10,798 bases of DNA, from positions 1 through 10,798 of the forward strand of contig DXZF01000056.1 in NCBI GenBank assembly GCA_019415425.1, in the 5' to 3' direction. Below the pieces are notes generated by a model. The model worked only from the letters and a program-made list of their open reading frames with translations. It did not search any database and was not told the origin of the DNA. Both the position numbers and the translations under genes were made by a program. Source of the stretch: Bacillota bacterium (lineage in GTDB: Bacteria; Bacillota; Clostridia; Christensenellales; QAND01). Position 1 is the stretch's first letter, and the number at the start of each line of letters is the position of its first letter. Shown here one piece after another: positions 1 through 5,308 of the stretch.

Positions 1-30
1 CTGTGCGCGCTGGCGCACGGGGAAAAGTGA
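1..30 (+). CDS. Possible C-terminal end of an upstream chromosomal gene (9 codons plus stop)
   Basis: Frame 1 is open from the window edge and ends at TGA 28-30, reading LCALAHGEK before the stop. It could be the tail of a gene that starts outside the window. Nothing identifies the product and ten open codons can occur by chance. Confidence 0.2.
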   Translation: MCALAHGEK

Positions 31-284
31 GAGAAGGGCGTCGGCTCTGCCAATGTGGGTGCCCGGCCTTTGCGCAAACGCGCTGTCGTGCCCTCCAAAC
101 CTGTGCACCGGATCGTAGCATATGGCTGCAGGCGACGGCAACGCGGGAGCGCCCCGGATGTGGCCGCTTTTACTTTCCTGTGCTGGGCAAAAAAGGGGAG
201 GGCCAACGGGGAACGTCCCGCTGTGCGGCCGTCGTCCGGGCGGCAATGCCGCATGCCCAAGCAAGGGGCGCGGTGAAAAGGGAA
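31..284. other. GC-rich chromosomal stretch with no supported gene
   Basis: About 250 bases between the left edge and the cotJC terminator. Open frames exist on the plus strand because the DNA is GC-rich, but their translations are Arg/Pro/Cys-rich, lack good ribosome binding sites and resemble no family I know. I see no tRNA, no clear promoter and no repeat here. It is best read as intergenic host DNA downstream of cotJC. Confidence 0.5.
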
Positions 285-318
285 AAACCAAAAACAGGCC
301 GGAAATTCCGGCCTGTTT
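285..318 (-). terminator. Rho-independent terminator of the cotJC-like gene
   Basis: Perfect 11-bp arms at 292-302 (AAACAGGCCGG) and 308-318 (CCGGCCTGTTT) enclose a 5-nt loop. Read on the minus strand the hairpin is followed by TTTTTGGTTTTTCC, a U-rich tail. It begins 10 bases after the stop codon of the minus-strand cotJC remnant, so it most likely ends that transcript. Confidence 0.85.
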
Positions 319-327
319 GACATTGCC

Positions 328-720
328 TTAGCGGCAGCGGCACTTGGTCTGCATGCGCTGGATGCTGTCCAACGCTTCGCCAAAGCGCTGGAAGTGAACG
401 ATCTCGCGTTCGCGCAAAAAGCGCAGCGGATCGATGACGTCGGGGTCGTCGGTCATGCGCATGAGGTGTTCATAGGTGGCACGGGCCTTTTGCTCGGCCG
501 CCATGTCCTCGGTCAGATCTGCGACGGGATCGCCCTTGATGCCGATATACGCCGCGGTGAACGGGACGCCGGTCGGGTTGCTGGGGAACAGGCCGGTACC
601 GTGATCGGGATACAGCTGTGCAAGCGGGCTGTTTGCAATCTCGGCAGTCGAAGCACCGGCAGAGAGCTGGTAGATCATGGTGCCGATCATCTCCCAGTGC
701 CCAAGTTCTTCTGTACCAAC
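328..720 (-). pseudogene. cotJC: 3' part of a CotJC-like spore coat / manganese catalase gene, interrupted by the prophage
   Basis: The translation matches the C-terminal two thirds of the CotJC/manganese catalase family: GTEELGHWEM, then GVPFTAAYI, KGDPVADL, AAEQKARATYEHL, DDPDV and LRFLREREIVHFQRF, ending MQTKCRCR. By analogy with structurally known manganese catalases, the Glu and His of EELGH, the Glu of AAEQKA and the His of REIVH would be metal ligands; the first ligand (N-terminal Glu) is absent. CotJC is about 190 aa, so roughly the first 65 residues are missing. The codons upstream of GTEE (HIQRV) no longer look like CotJC, and a stop follows at 748-750, which is the end of the adjacent recombinase gene. 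The nearest ATG is at 688-690, inside the conserved region. The gene is therefore probably split by integration, with its 5' part expected at the far prophage end. In Bacillus, CotJC is a spore coat component made in the mother cell. Confidence 0.88.
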
Positions 721-747
721 ACGCTGTATGTGATGTGTTGTTATGTC
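712..747. other. Probable attachment-site junction (attL/attR) of the prophage
   Basis: CotJC homology (read on the minus strand) extends up to the GGT-ACA-GAA codons at 709-717 and is lost upstream, while the serine recombinase stops at 748. The recombination crossover must lie in or very near this interval. Serine integrases exchange at a 2-bp core inside sites of roughly 40-50 bp, so the full site would extend into both flanks. The core dinucleotide cannot be fixed without the other junction or an uninterrupted cotJC. Confidence 0.6.
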
Positions 748-2334
748 TTATTTATTCGGTTTTACGGCGGGTAGTCTCATATACAGTCGTAATGTCATTT
801 CTTTCTGGTGCCACCGATTTCCGCCGCGCTCCTTGGTGTAGTCAACATAGTCAATAACCTCCTTGAGCATGGCGTTTTTTGCGGCCACGTCTTCGGTGCT
901 CTCGTACACATCAAGGACACGCTGCACGCTCGGAACAATTTCGGCCTGCAACTTCCGTTCTGCCTCTATTCTCGCGATCTCCCCTTCCGCGTTGGCGATG
1001 GTCGTTGATAGCGCCTCCTGCTGCTGCTTGATCGCTTGCACACGCGCGCGAAAGGTGTCTATGTCGTATACGTCCAACTCAAGTAGCTCATGCGTTCGCG
1101 CCATTTGCCGTTCTGATGCCTCCAACTTGTTTTGGGCGGCAGCGATCGCTTTGCGCGTCGATTCGATTGCGCTGTCTGTGGTATCCGGCACCTGTGCTGG
1201 GCCTTGCAGAGTGTACTGTGCCAACCATCCCCGCAGGGCGTCGAGGATTGAATCCTCAATTGCCTTGAGCGTTGCCGAACCGGCGTCGCATCCCTCGTAG
1301 GTACAGTGCATGATCACGCCGGTATTGGAGCGTTGCATGCGCAGCTTGTGCCCACACTTGCTACACACGATCAGCCCGGCAAGAGGATTGACTTGCCTGT
1401 ACTTCGGCGGGATGGGCGGCAAGACGGGCCTGCGCCCATCAAGCAGATCTTGTGTGAGCAAGTATCGCTCCATTGTGATGATTGGCTGATGCTTGCCGTC
1501 GAACACTTCATAATCCTTCGACCGCTTACGCGTAATATATACCTTGCCGTTATAGATCACTTTTTGCGCCGCCCTGCGCTTATAGTGTATCTTCCCAGCA
1601 TACACAATGCTGCGCAATATCCTGCATATCTGATCTGCTCGCCATACAGGCCCTTCTGGTGGTTCGATGCCCATGTCCATAAGCCTGTGTGCAATGCGGG
1701 TGGAACCCAGGCGTTGCAATGTCCCGTCGCTTGTAGTAATCCCGACATAATACCAATCTGATATCATCTCAACAACCGGGGCCTCAATCGGGTTGGGAAC
1801 GAGAATATAGCCCTTGCCCTCCTTGCACTTCGCGATGTCATATCCATAGGGGGCCTTATTGTATATCCACAGACCGTTGCGCAGAGATGCAAGTCTCCCC
1901 TGTTCCAACCTTCTGTTGATCGCCTTATATTCCCGGCGCGACATGAAGAGGGAAAATTCGAAATACTCCTCATCGATTGGGTCGTTTGGGTTGTAGGTCT
2001 TCTGCGGCGTGATGATTAACGTATTGCTGTATTTGAATGTCTGGGCAACAATCCCCTGATCGGCCGTATTGCCGCGCGCAAGCCGCTCAACCTCCATCAC
2101 AAGCACGCCATCCCATGCGCCTTGCTCCACGTCGGATAAGAGGCGCATCATCTCGGGGCGCGATGCGATGCTTTCGCCCGATACAACCTCCTGATATACC
2201 GCAGAGATCATAATCCCCATCTGCGAGGCAAGGCGATCTAATGCATCATGATGCCGGGCGAGGGTCTCGCCAATTCCGCGACGCTCTGCTTCTGCGTCCG
2301 CTCTTGACTTGCGCAGATACATACAGTATGCCAT
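748..2334 (-). CDS. Large serine recombinase (site-specific integrase/excisionase)
   Basis: A 528-aa large serine recombinase that would catalyse integration and excision of the element. The N-terminal resolvase domain (about 1-145) begins MAYCMYLRKSRAD with the predicted nucleophile Ser10 and continues with the conserved VMEVERLARG segment near 79-88. The recombinase domain (about 150-290) contains the NGLWIYNKAPYGYD and RILRSIVYAGKIHYKRR segments. A zinc ribbon follows with CSKC at 324-327 and Cys344/Cys349, then a predicted coiled coil at about 390-465. I chose ATG 2332-2334 because GGGAGG lies 6-7 bases upstream; the in-frame ATG seven codons earlier would place that Shine-Dalgarno inside the gene. 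The stop codon abuts the cotJC junction, as expected of an integrase gene next to its att site. It follows the ImmA-like gene in the same direction with a gap of 63 bases. No domain appears to be missing, so it is probably functional. Confidence 0.95.
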   Translation of the reverse strand: MAYCMYLRKSRADAEAERRGIGETLARHHDALDRLASQMGIMISAVYQEVVSGESIASRPEMMRLLSDVEQGAWDGVLVMEVERLARGNTADQGIVAQTFKYSNTLIITPQKTYNPNDPIDEEYFEFSLFMSRREYKAINRRLEQGRLASLRNGLWIYNKAPYGYDIAKCKEGKGYILVPNPIEAPVVEMISDWYYVGITTSDGTLQRLGSTRIAHRLMDMGIEPPEGPVWRADQICRILRSIVYAGKIHYKRRAAQKVIYNGKVYITRKRSKDYEVFDGKHQPIITMERYLLTQDLLDGRRPVLPPIPPKYRQVNPLAGLIVCSKCGHKLRMQRSNTGVIMHCTYEGCDAGSATLKAIEDSILDALRGWLAQYTLQGPAQVPDTTDSAIESTRKAIAAAQNKLEASERQMARTHELLELDVYDIDTFRARVQAIKQQQEALSTTIANAEGEIARIEAERKLQAEIVPSVQRVLDVYESTEDVAAKNAMLKEVIDYVDYTKERGGNRWHQKEMTLRLYMRLPAVKPNK

Positions 2335-2397
2335 AGCACAACCTCCCGTAATCATTGTATTTGGCCGTGGCTTCCGTCCATCACAACGGCCGTGCGG

Positions 2398-3033
2398 TCA
2401 GATCAAGATGGTCAGCAATAATAATGCGGCGAAAGCAGAAGCTGCCGCATACGTTGTGCGGTAACTGCGCTTTCGTCGCATCTGTCGGATGTGCGCAACC
2501 ATGTCGCTGTATTGGTCGAGGACCTGATCGTGTGCAATATTGTATACGGGCAGTTGCTTGCGCATCTCTGCAATGTAATAGGCGGCCCCTTCGTGCGGAA
2601 CCGGAAGCACGCTGCGCAATTCCTCACTCCTCCAAGGCCCGCATCGGCGCAGGGCGAGGGTGGGGCAGATCAGCTCATACGCGAATATATTCGCCTCCAA
2701 TTCCTGCACATCGCCTATTGTGGTATAAGGACGCCCCGGCAGGTGTCCAAGCTTGATGTGCCCGATCTCATGGCATAAGCACAAGATCTTATCGCGCAGG
2801 GATAATTCATCGCAATACAGGATGATCGTATGCCCCTGATACCGCCAGACGAACGACTTGTTCCGCGTCATCTCGCTTGCGCCCATTGCATCGATGAGCT
2901 GCCTTGCCTGCTTGTACGAATAGACTTGCCATCCGTTCATCTGGCAGATCTGCAGAACATCATCAAGGGTGATCACGTTCTGTACATGGGCCGATAGCAA
3001 TACGTCGTACGCAGCGTTTTGGACTTGCAACAT
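2398..3033 (-). CDS. ImmA/IrrE-family metallopeptidase with a C-terminal membrane anchor
   Basis: A 211-aa protein with the zinc-protease motif HEIGH at residues 88-92 followed by LGH, and ELEANIFAYEL at about 111-121, which supplies the third metal-ligand glutamate in this family (Glu111 or Glu113). ImmA/IrrE proteases relieve repression in mobile elements by cutting an XRE repressor (ICEBs1 ImmA cuts ImmR). That role for this protein is inference from family and location. Unlike the short ImmA of ICEBs1, the C-terminus carries a basic stretch (RQMRRKRSYR) and a hydrophobic helix of about 18 residues ending LLLLTILI, suggesting a tail-anchored protease facing the cytoplasm. The start is fixed by AGAAGGAGG about nine bases upstream of ATG 3031-3033. 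It is not adjacent to the repressor: a lipoprotein gene and a terminator lie between them. Its likely target is the 4206-4556 repressor, or else the 4999-5226 one. Confidence 0.88.
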   Translation of the reverse strand: MLQVQNAAYDVLLSAHVQNVITLDDVLQICQMNGWQVYSYKQARQLIDAMGASEMTRNKSFVWRYQGHTIILYCDELSLRDKILCLCHEIGHIKLGHLPGRPYTTIGDVQELEANIFAYELICPTLALRRCGPWRSEELRSVLPVPHEGAAYYIAEMRKQLPVYNIAHDQVLDQYSDMVAHIRQMRRKRSYRTTYAAASAFAALLLLTILI

Positions 3034-3185
3034 TGCCGGTTCCTCCTTCTAATTCATCTCCTTTTCATTGTAAAATTTGTCTAAAAAAATCGCATATTAC
3101 GTAAGTGGTACTTTTTGGAATAAATTATTACAACCATTATATTTTGATATACATTATTGTATCATAAATTACTTTCTTTTTACGA
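3034..3185. other. AT-rich intergenic stretch upstream of the protease gene
   Basis: Markedly AT-rich compared with its surroundings. It should hold the promoter for the protease/recombinase pair, because a terminator closes off the lipoprotein gene just beyond it. Read on the minus strand there are several TATAAT-like and TACAAT hexamers, but I could not pair any with a convincing -35 box. No coding frame is supported. Confidence 0.4.
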
Positions 3186-3218
3186 AAACAAGAGCGCTGG
3201 CAAACAGCGCTCTTGTTT
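3186..3218 (-). terminator. Terminator after the lipoprotein gene
   Basis: Perfect 14-bp arms at 3186-3199 and 3205-3218 (core CAAGAGCGCTG / CAGCGCTCTTG) with loop GCAAA. In the minus direction the stem ends in a T-run (TTGTTTTCGT). It begins 14 bases past the lipoprotein stop codon. A-rich and T-rich flanks on both sides mean it could act in both directions. It makes the lipoprotein gene a separate transcription unit from the protease and recombinase. Confidence 0.85.
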
Positions 3219-3231
3219 GGCTTACGACCAC

Positions 3232-4050
3232 TTATTTCGTCTCAACGAATTCCACCTCTATAGACGGTATAGTGATAGTACCACCTAATACACTCTCGTA
3301 TGAGATGGTTCCGGTCAACTGTCCCCACATCTGGATAATATCATCCTCCAGAATGCGCGACGATCCTTCCGGTCGCTCGTAGAATACGAACATTGTATCC
3401 TCATAATAATACTTTCCGCGCGTAACATCAACGCGCATCTGCAATGAGTTGCCATCTTCGAGGACTTGAATTACTTCCCCCGTGAACGTCGCGTACATGC
3501 CGTAATAGTTATCAGGATCACGCGCAATCTCATCGTACGTGTAAGTCTTGCACAATGCCTTGTATTGCGTCTCGACCTCTTCTGGTGACATCGTGGAGAC
3601 ATCAAATTCCATCGTTGCACCGCATACCGTGCACTTCTGCTCGCGCGTTATAGTCTCGTCTGAGAGATCAACGTCGATCGTCTCCCACTCACCAGCAGTA
3701 TGCGGAAGCTTCTCGATGCTCTCTGTCACATTTTCTCCGCAGCGAGAGCATACACCACTCCTTTTTCCCTCCGACGTACACGTTGACTCTTCCTCAACCG
3801 TCCAATTTGCAACTTCGTGCCCTAACGCATCGCCCTCCGTTTGTCCGCATACAGTGCATGTCTTTGGAGCCGTGCAAGTAGCGTCTGACCATGTATGCGG
3901 AAGTGGTTCTCCTTGCGTCTCTCCGCAGATCGTGCAAGTACTTGCCTTGGAGCAGGTGGCAGCTTCCCATTCGTGCGTGTGCCCGCACGATGCGAGGATT
4001 GCCGCCTGTGCAAGAGCAATTGCGACAAGAATCCATGTCCTTTTCCTCAT
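3232..4050 (-). CDS. Cysteine-rich lipoprotein with zinc-ribbon-like repeats; candidate lysogeny-module exclusion protein
   Basis: A 272-aa exported lipoprotein. It has a basic N-terminus, a hydrophobic helix and the lipobox LASC with Cys22 as the predicted lipidation site. The mature protein carries four CxxC-G units (39-42, 65-68, 101-104, 140-143). The first two lie in tandem repeats of about 26 residues of the form ATC..KTCT(I/V)CG.T.G..L.H, a pattern seen in many clostridial surface proteins. Residues about 155-272 form a separate domain rich in beta-prone segments (YGMYATFTGEVIQVLEDGN, DIIQMWGQLTGTISY) that could be an OB-like fold. The start is supported by AAGGGGG about eight bases before the ATG. 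It has its own promoter (4100-4128) and terminator. In phage TP-J34 the lipoprotein Ltp, encoded in the lysogeny module, blocks DNA entry of superinfecting phage; a similar role here is inferred from position and export only. Confidence 0.8.
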   Translation of the reverse strand: MRKRTWILVAIALAQAAILASCGHTHEWEAATCSKASTCTICGETQGEPLPHTWSDATCTAPKTCTVCGQTEGDALGHEVANWTVEEESTCTSEGKRSGVCSRCGENVTESIEKLPHTAGEWETIDVDLSDETITREQKCTVCGATMEFDVSTMSPEEVETQYKALCKTYTYDEIARDPDNYYGMYATFTGEVIQVLEDGNSLQMRVDVTRGKYYYEDTMFVFYERPEGSSRILEDDIIQMWGQLTGTISYESVLGGTITIPSIEVEFVETK

Positions 4051-4099
4051 TCTGTTACCCCCTTATCTTGTGTAGTTCCCAAGCACTACACTCATGCCC

Positions 4100-4128
4100 A
4101 ATATAACACGACGGACGTATGCAGGCAA
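4100..4128 (-). promoter_or_regulatory. Promoter of the lipoprotein gene
   Basis: On the minus strand TTGCCT (4128-4123) is separated by exactly 17 bases from TATATT (4105-4100), upstream of the lipoprotein ATG at 4050. A 10-bp palindrome, CGAAATTTCG, lies at 4149-4158, some 20 bases upstream of the -35 box. The spacing is ideal and both hexamers keep four or five consensus bases. Confidence 0.6.
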
Positions 4129-4193
4129 CGAAATATGGAAAATGTTGTCGAAATTTCGTAAAAATTTATCTTGCCTTTTTATATAATCAAAGA

Positions 4194-4222
4194 AGAAGGA
4201 GAATCTCAAGGATTCTCCTTCT
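4194..4222 (-). terminator. Putative terminator overlapping the end of the repressor gene
   Basis: Perfect 12-bp arms at 4194-4205 (AGAAGGAGAATC) and 4211-4222 with a 5-nt loop. The stem's first arm on the minus strand encodes the last residues (EKENP) and the stop codon lies in the loop, so hairpin and gene end coincide. The downstream tract on the minus strand (TCTTTGATTATATAAAAAG) is only moderately U-rich, so termination may be incomplete. Confidence 0.6.
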
Positions 4223-4556
4223 CTTCTGCCATTGCATCAAGAATTTGCTTGACCGCGCCCCATTTCTCCGGTGAAAAAACGTACTCATCCCTATCCCCGC
4301 CAAAGGCTCGCACGTGCACGCGATCGTCATTCAGAAGATGACCAATTCCCCCTTCTTCGTCCTTGATTGAGTCAGAACGGCCAAGTAAATAATCTACGGA
4401 TACGCCAAAGTAATTTGCAAGTTTTACGAGAGTGGCCATATCTGGCTCTCGTTTCCCCGTCTCATATTGACTATACGTATTTTGGGCAATGCCAATCTGA
4501 GACGATACATCAGATTGTGTCAATCCACGTAAGTCCCTAAGCTCTCTCAATCTCAT
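4206..4556 (-). CDS. XRE-family phage repressor (CI/ImmR-like)
   Basis: A 116-aa protein with an N-terminal HTH_3 domain: MRLRELRDLRGLTQSDVSSQIG (residues 1-22), the recognition-helix region IAQNTYSQYETGKREPD, then LVKLANYFGVSVDYLLGRSD (about 43-62). The C-terminal 50 residues (ending ILDAMAEEKENP) contain no S24 peptidase signature, so self-cleavage is unlikely. This matches ImmR-type repressors, which are inactivated by an ImmA protease, and such a protease is encoded two genes downstream. GAGGT precedes the ATG by about eight bases. It is divergent from the 4689-4916 Cro-like gene, and its predicted promoter overlaps an operator-like element, suggesting autoregulation. It probably holds the rightward promoter off in the lysogen. 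Confidence 0.9.
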   Translation of the reverse strand: MRLRELRDLRGLTQSDVSSQIGIAQNTYSQYETGKREPDMATLVKLANYFGVSVDYLLGRSDSIKDEEGGIGHLLNDDRVHVRAFGGDRDEYVFSPEKWGAVKQILDAMAEEKENP

Positions 4557-4590
4557 AATTTATACCTCACCGTATTCACAATAAGCGAAA

Positions 4591-4619
4591 ATTATATCGC
4601 CATCAATAATTTATCTCAA
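4591..4619 (-). promoter_or_regulatory. Leftward promoter of the repressor gene
   Basis: On the minus strand TTGAGA (4619-4614), 17 bases, then TATAAT (4596-4591), a perfect -10 box. The -35 hexamer lies inside operator-like element 4612-4627, so the bound protein could directly control repressor synthesis. Confidence 0.65.
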
Positions 4620-4627
4620 AAAGAGAA
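4612..4627. promoter_or_regulatory. Operator-like element A of switch 1
   Basis: TATCTCAAAAAGAGAA, itself a TCTC-N5-GAGA dyad. It is the exact reverse complement of 4645-4660. It covers the -35 box of the repressor promoter and ends nine bases before the -35 box of the rightward promoter. It is the natural candidate for binding by the 4206-4556 repressor and/or the 4689-4916 protein. Confidence 0.65.
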
Positions 4628-4635
4628 ATTTCTTA

Positions 4636-4664
4636 TTGACAAAGTTCTCTTTTTGAGATATTAT
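4636..4664 (+). promoter_or_regulatory. Rightward early promoter (PR-like) of switch 1
   Basis: Consensus TTGACA (4636-4641), a 17-base spacer and TATTAT (4659-4664), followed by an AT-rich discriminator. The spacer and the first two -10 bases coincide with operator-like element B, so repressor binding there would exclude RNA polymerase. It would start the Cro-like transcript about 15-20 bases before the coding region. Confidence 0.75.
4645..4660. promoter_or_regulatory. Operator-like element B of switch 1
   Basis: TTCTCTTTTTGAGATA, the exact reverse complement of element A. The centres are 33 bp apart, about three helical turns, so two bound dimers would sit on the same DNA face. A further half-site, TGAGATA, follows at 4677-4683. 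Confidence 0.65.
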
Positions 4665-4681
4665 AAAATCACAAAATGAGA

Positions 4682-4694
4682 TAAGGCGGTGATC
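4682..4694 (+). promoter_or_regulatory. Extended Shine-Dalgarno overlapping the apparent start of the Cro-like gene
   Basis: TAAGGCGGTGATC matches the full 13-base complement of the 16S rRNA tail (TAAGGAGGTGATC) at 12 of 13 positions. The GTG that would open the Cro-like frame (4689-4691) lies inside it. Normal spacing from this Shine-Dalgarno points to the ATC codon at 4698-4700, so the true start is uncertain. Confidence 0.6.
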
Positions 4695-4916
4695 AACATC
4701 AACTGTCAAATTAAGCAGATTCGGAAAGAGACTGGGATTACCCAAGAGGAACTTGCGAAAGCAATCGGGCTAAAGGCTGCTTCTTCAGTCTCTATGTGGG
4801 AGACCGGAGCACGATATCCACGAATCGACGTATTGTTTCGCATTGCGATGGCGCTGAATTGCTCTGTTGATAAGCTCTATGAATTCTGCCCAGACGATGT
4901 ATGCCCCTGTAAATAA
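4689..4916 (+). CDS. Small XRE-family regulator (Cro-like), first gene of the rightward transcript
   Basis: A protein of about 75 aa made almost entirely of an HTH_3 domain: IKQIRKETGITQEELAKAIGL, then SSVSMWETGARYPRIDVLFRIAMALNCSVDKLYEF, ending in a short Cys-containing tail. Size, divergence from the repressor and the first place after the rightward promoter fit a Cro-type protein that binds the shared operators and turns off the repressor. The annotated GTG start is embedded in an unusually complete Shine-Dalgarno, so translation may begin three codons later at ATC or elsewhere. The HTH domain is intact with either start. The stop is TAA 4914-4916. A second regulatory switch begins directly downstream in the opposite orientation. 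Confidence 0.82.
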   Translation: MININCQIKQIRKETGITQEELAKAIGLKAASSVSMWETGARYPRIDVLFRIAMALNCSVDKLYEFCPDDVCPCK

Positions 4917-4917
4917 A

Positions 4918-4947
4918 GCATGCCACATGAGACACAACATGGCATGC
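4918..4947. repeat. Inverted repeat after the Cro-like gene
   Basis: GCATGCCA (4918-4925) and TGGCATGC (4940-4947) form 8-bp arms around 14 bases, two bases past the Cro-like stop codon. There is no U-rich tract on the plus strand, so it is not a standard terminator. It lies between two genes that converge (4689-4916 and 4999-5226), where transcription would have to be limited or read through. Confidence 0.4.
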
Positions 4948-4998
4948 ATGCATTCTGCGGATAGATGCGGAGGATGCGCATGGAATGTGAGGGGCAGA

Positions 4999-5226
4999 TC
5001 AGCGTCGCACCGGATCGTCCGACCGCCCGACGAGATAGTCGAGGGATACGTCGAAGTAGTCGGCAAGGGTGCAAAGCACTTCAAAGCTGGGAGAACGCTT
5101 TGCCTTCTCCATCATCGTGACCGCTGGGGCAGACACCCCAAGGACATCCGCGACAGCCTTCTGCGATAATCCGGCATTTGTCCTCATGGAGGATAAGCGA
5201 GCTGCAAATTCTTCTCGATACGTCAT
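4999..5226 (-). CDS. Second small XRE-family repressor-like protein
   Basis: A 75-aa protein consisting of an HTH_3 domain: YREEFAARLSSMRTNAGLSQ, KAVADVLGVSAPAVTMMEKAKRSP, then FEVLCTLADYFDVSLDYLVGRSDDP. The DYLVGRSD ending is the same as in the 4206-4556 repressor, but the rest is divergent, so this is a paralogue, not a recent copy. ATG 5224-5226 is preferred: AAGGGG lies six bases upstream, whereas GTG one codon earlier would be only three bases away. It is divergent from the 5309-5521 HTH gene and shares a palindromic operator region with it. It has no C-terminal dimerisation or protease domain. It looks like the repressor of a second switch; which promoters it controls is inference. Confidence 0.85.
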   Translation of the reverse strand: MTYREEFAARLSSMRTNAGLSQKAVADVLGVSAPAVTMMEKAKRSPSFEVLCTLADYFDVSLDYLVGRSDDPVRR

Positions 5227-5236
5227 CACAAACCCC

Positions 5237-5265
5237 TTGACAATAACTAATAGTTATTGTATAGT
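5237..5265 (+). promoter_or_regulatory. Rightward promoter of switch 2
   Basis: Consensus TTGACA (5237-5242), 17-base spacer, TATAGT (5260-5265). The palindromic operator 5243-5257 fills the spacer almost exactly, a layout that gives tight repression. No equally clear leftward promoter is visible, although the leftward gene must start from this region. Confidence 0.75.
5241..5259. promoter_or_regulatory. Operator 1 of switch 2
   Basis: CAATAACT-AAT-AGTTATTG is a perfect inverted repeat with 8-bp arms and a 3-base centre. It lies within the rightward promoter spacer. Its core, ATAACT-N3-AGTTAT, recurs at 5278-5292. Confidence 0.7.
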
Positions 5266-5277
5266 ATGAGCATAATA

Positions 5278-5292
5278 ATAACTTAAAGTTAT
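5278..5292. promoter_or_regulatory. Operator 2 of switch 2
   Basis: ATAACT-TAA-AGTTAT, perfect 6-bp arms with the same core as operator 1, centred 35 bp away. It falls in the leader of the rightward transcript and upstream of the leftward gene, where it could act on both. Its sequence is unrelated to the TCTC/GAGA elements of switch 1. Confidence 0.7.
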
Positions 5293-5308
5293 GCAGAAAG
5301 GAGGGACA

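Noticed and set aside
3..331. Overlapping plus-strand open frames of 69-105 codons in the left flank
   Set aside because: All lie in GC-rich DNA, are rich in Arg, Pro and Cys, have no good ribosome binding site and run into the cotJC terminator on the other strand.
394..774. Plus-strand open frame across the cotJC remnant
   Set aside because: It is antisense to clear CotJC homology and shows no family resemblance.
863..1761. Plus-strand open frames of about 145-151 codons inside the recombinase gene
   Set aside because: They are shadows of the minus-strand recombinase, whose domains are unmistakable.
4918..4947. Inverted repeat considered as a terminator of the Cro-like gene
   Set aside because: No U-rich tract follows on either strand, so only a generic inverted repeat is reported.
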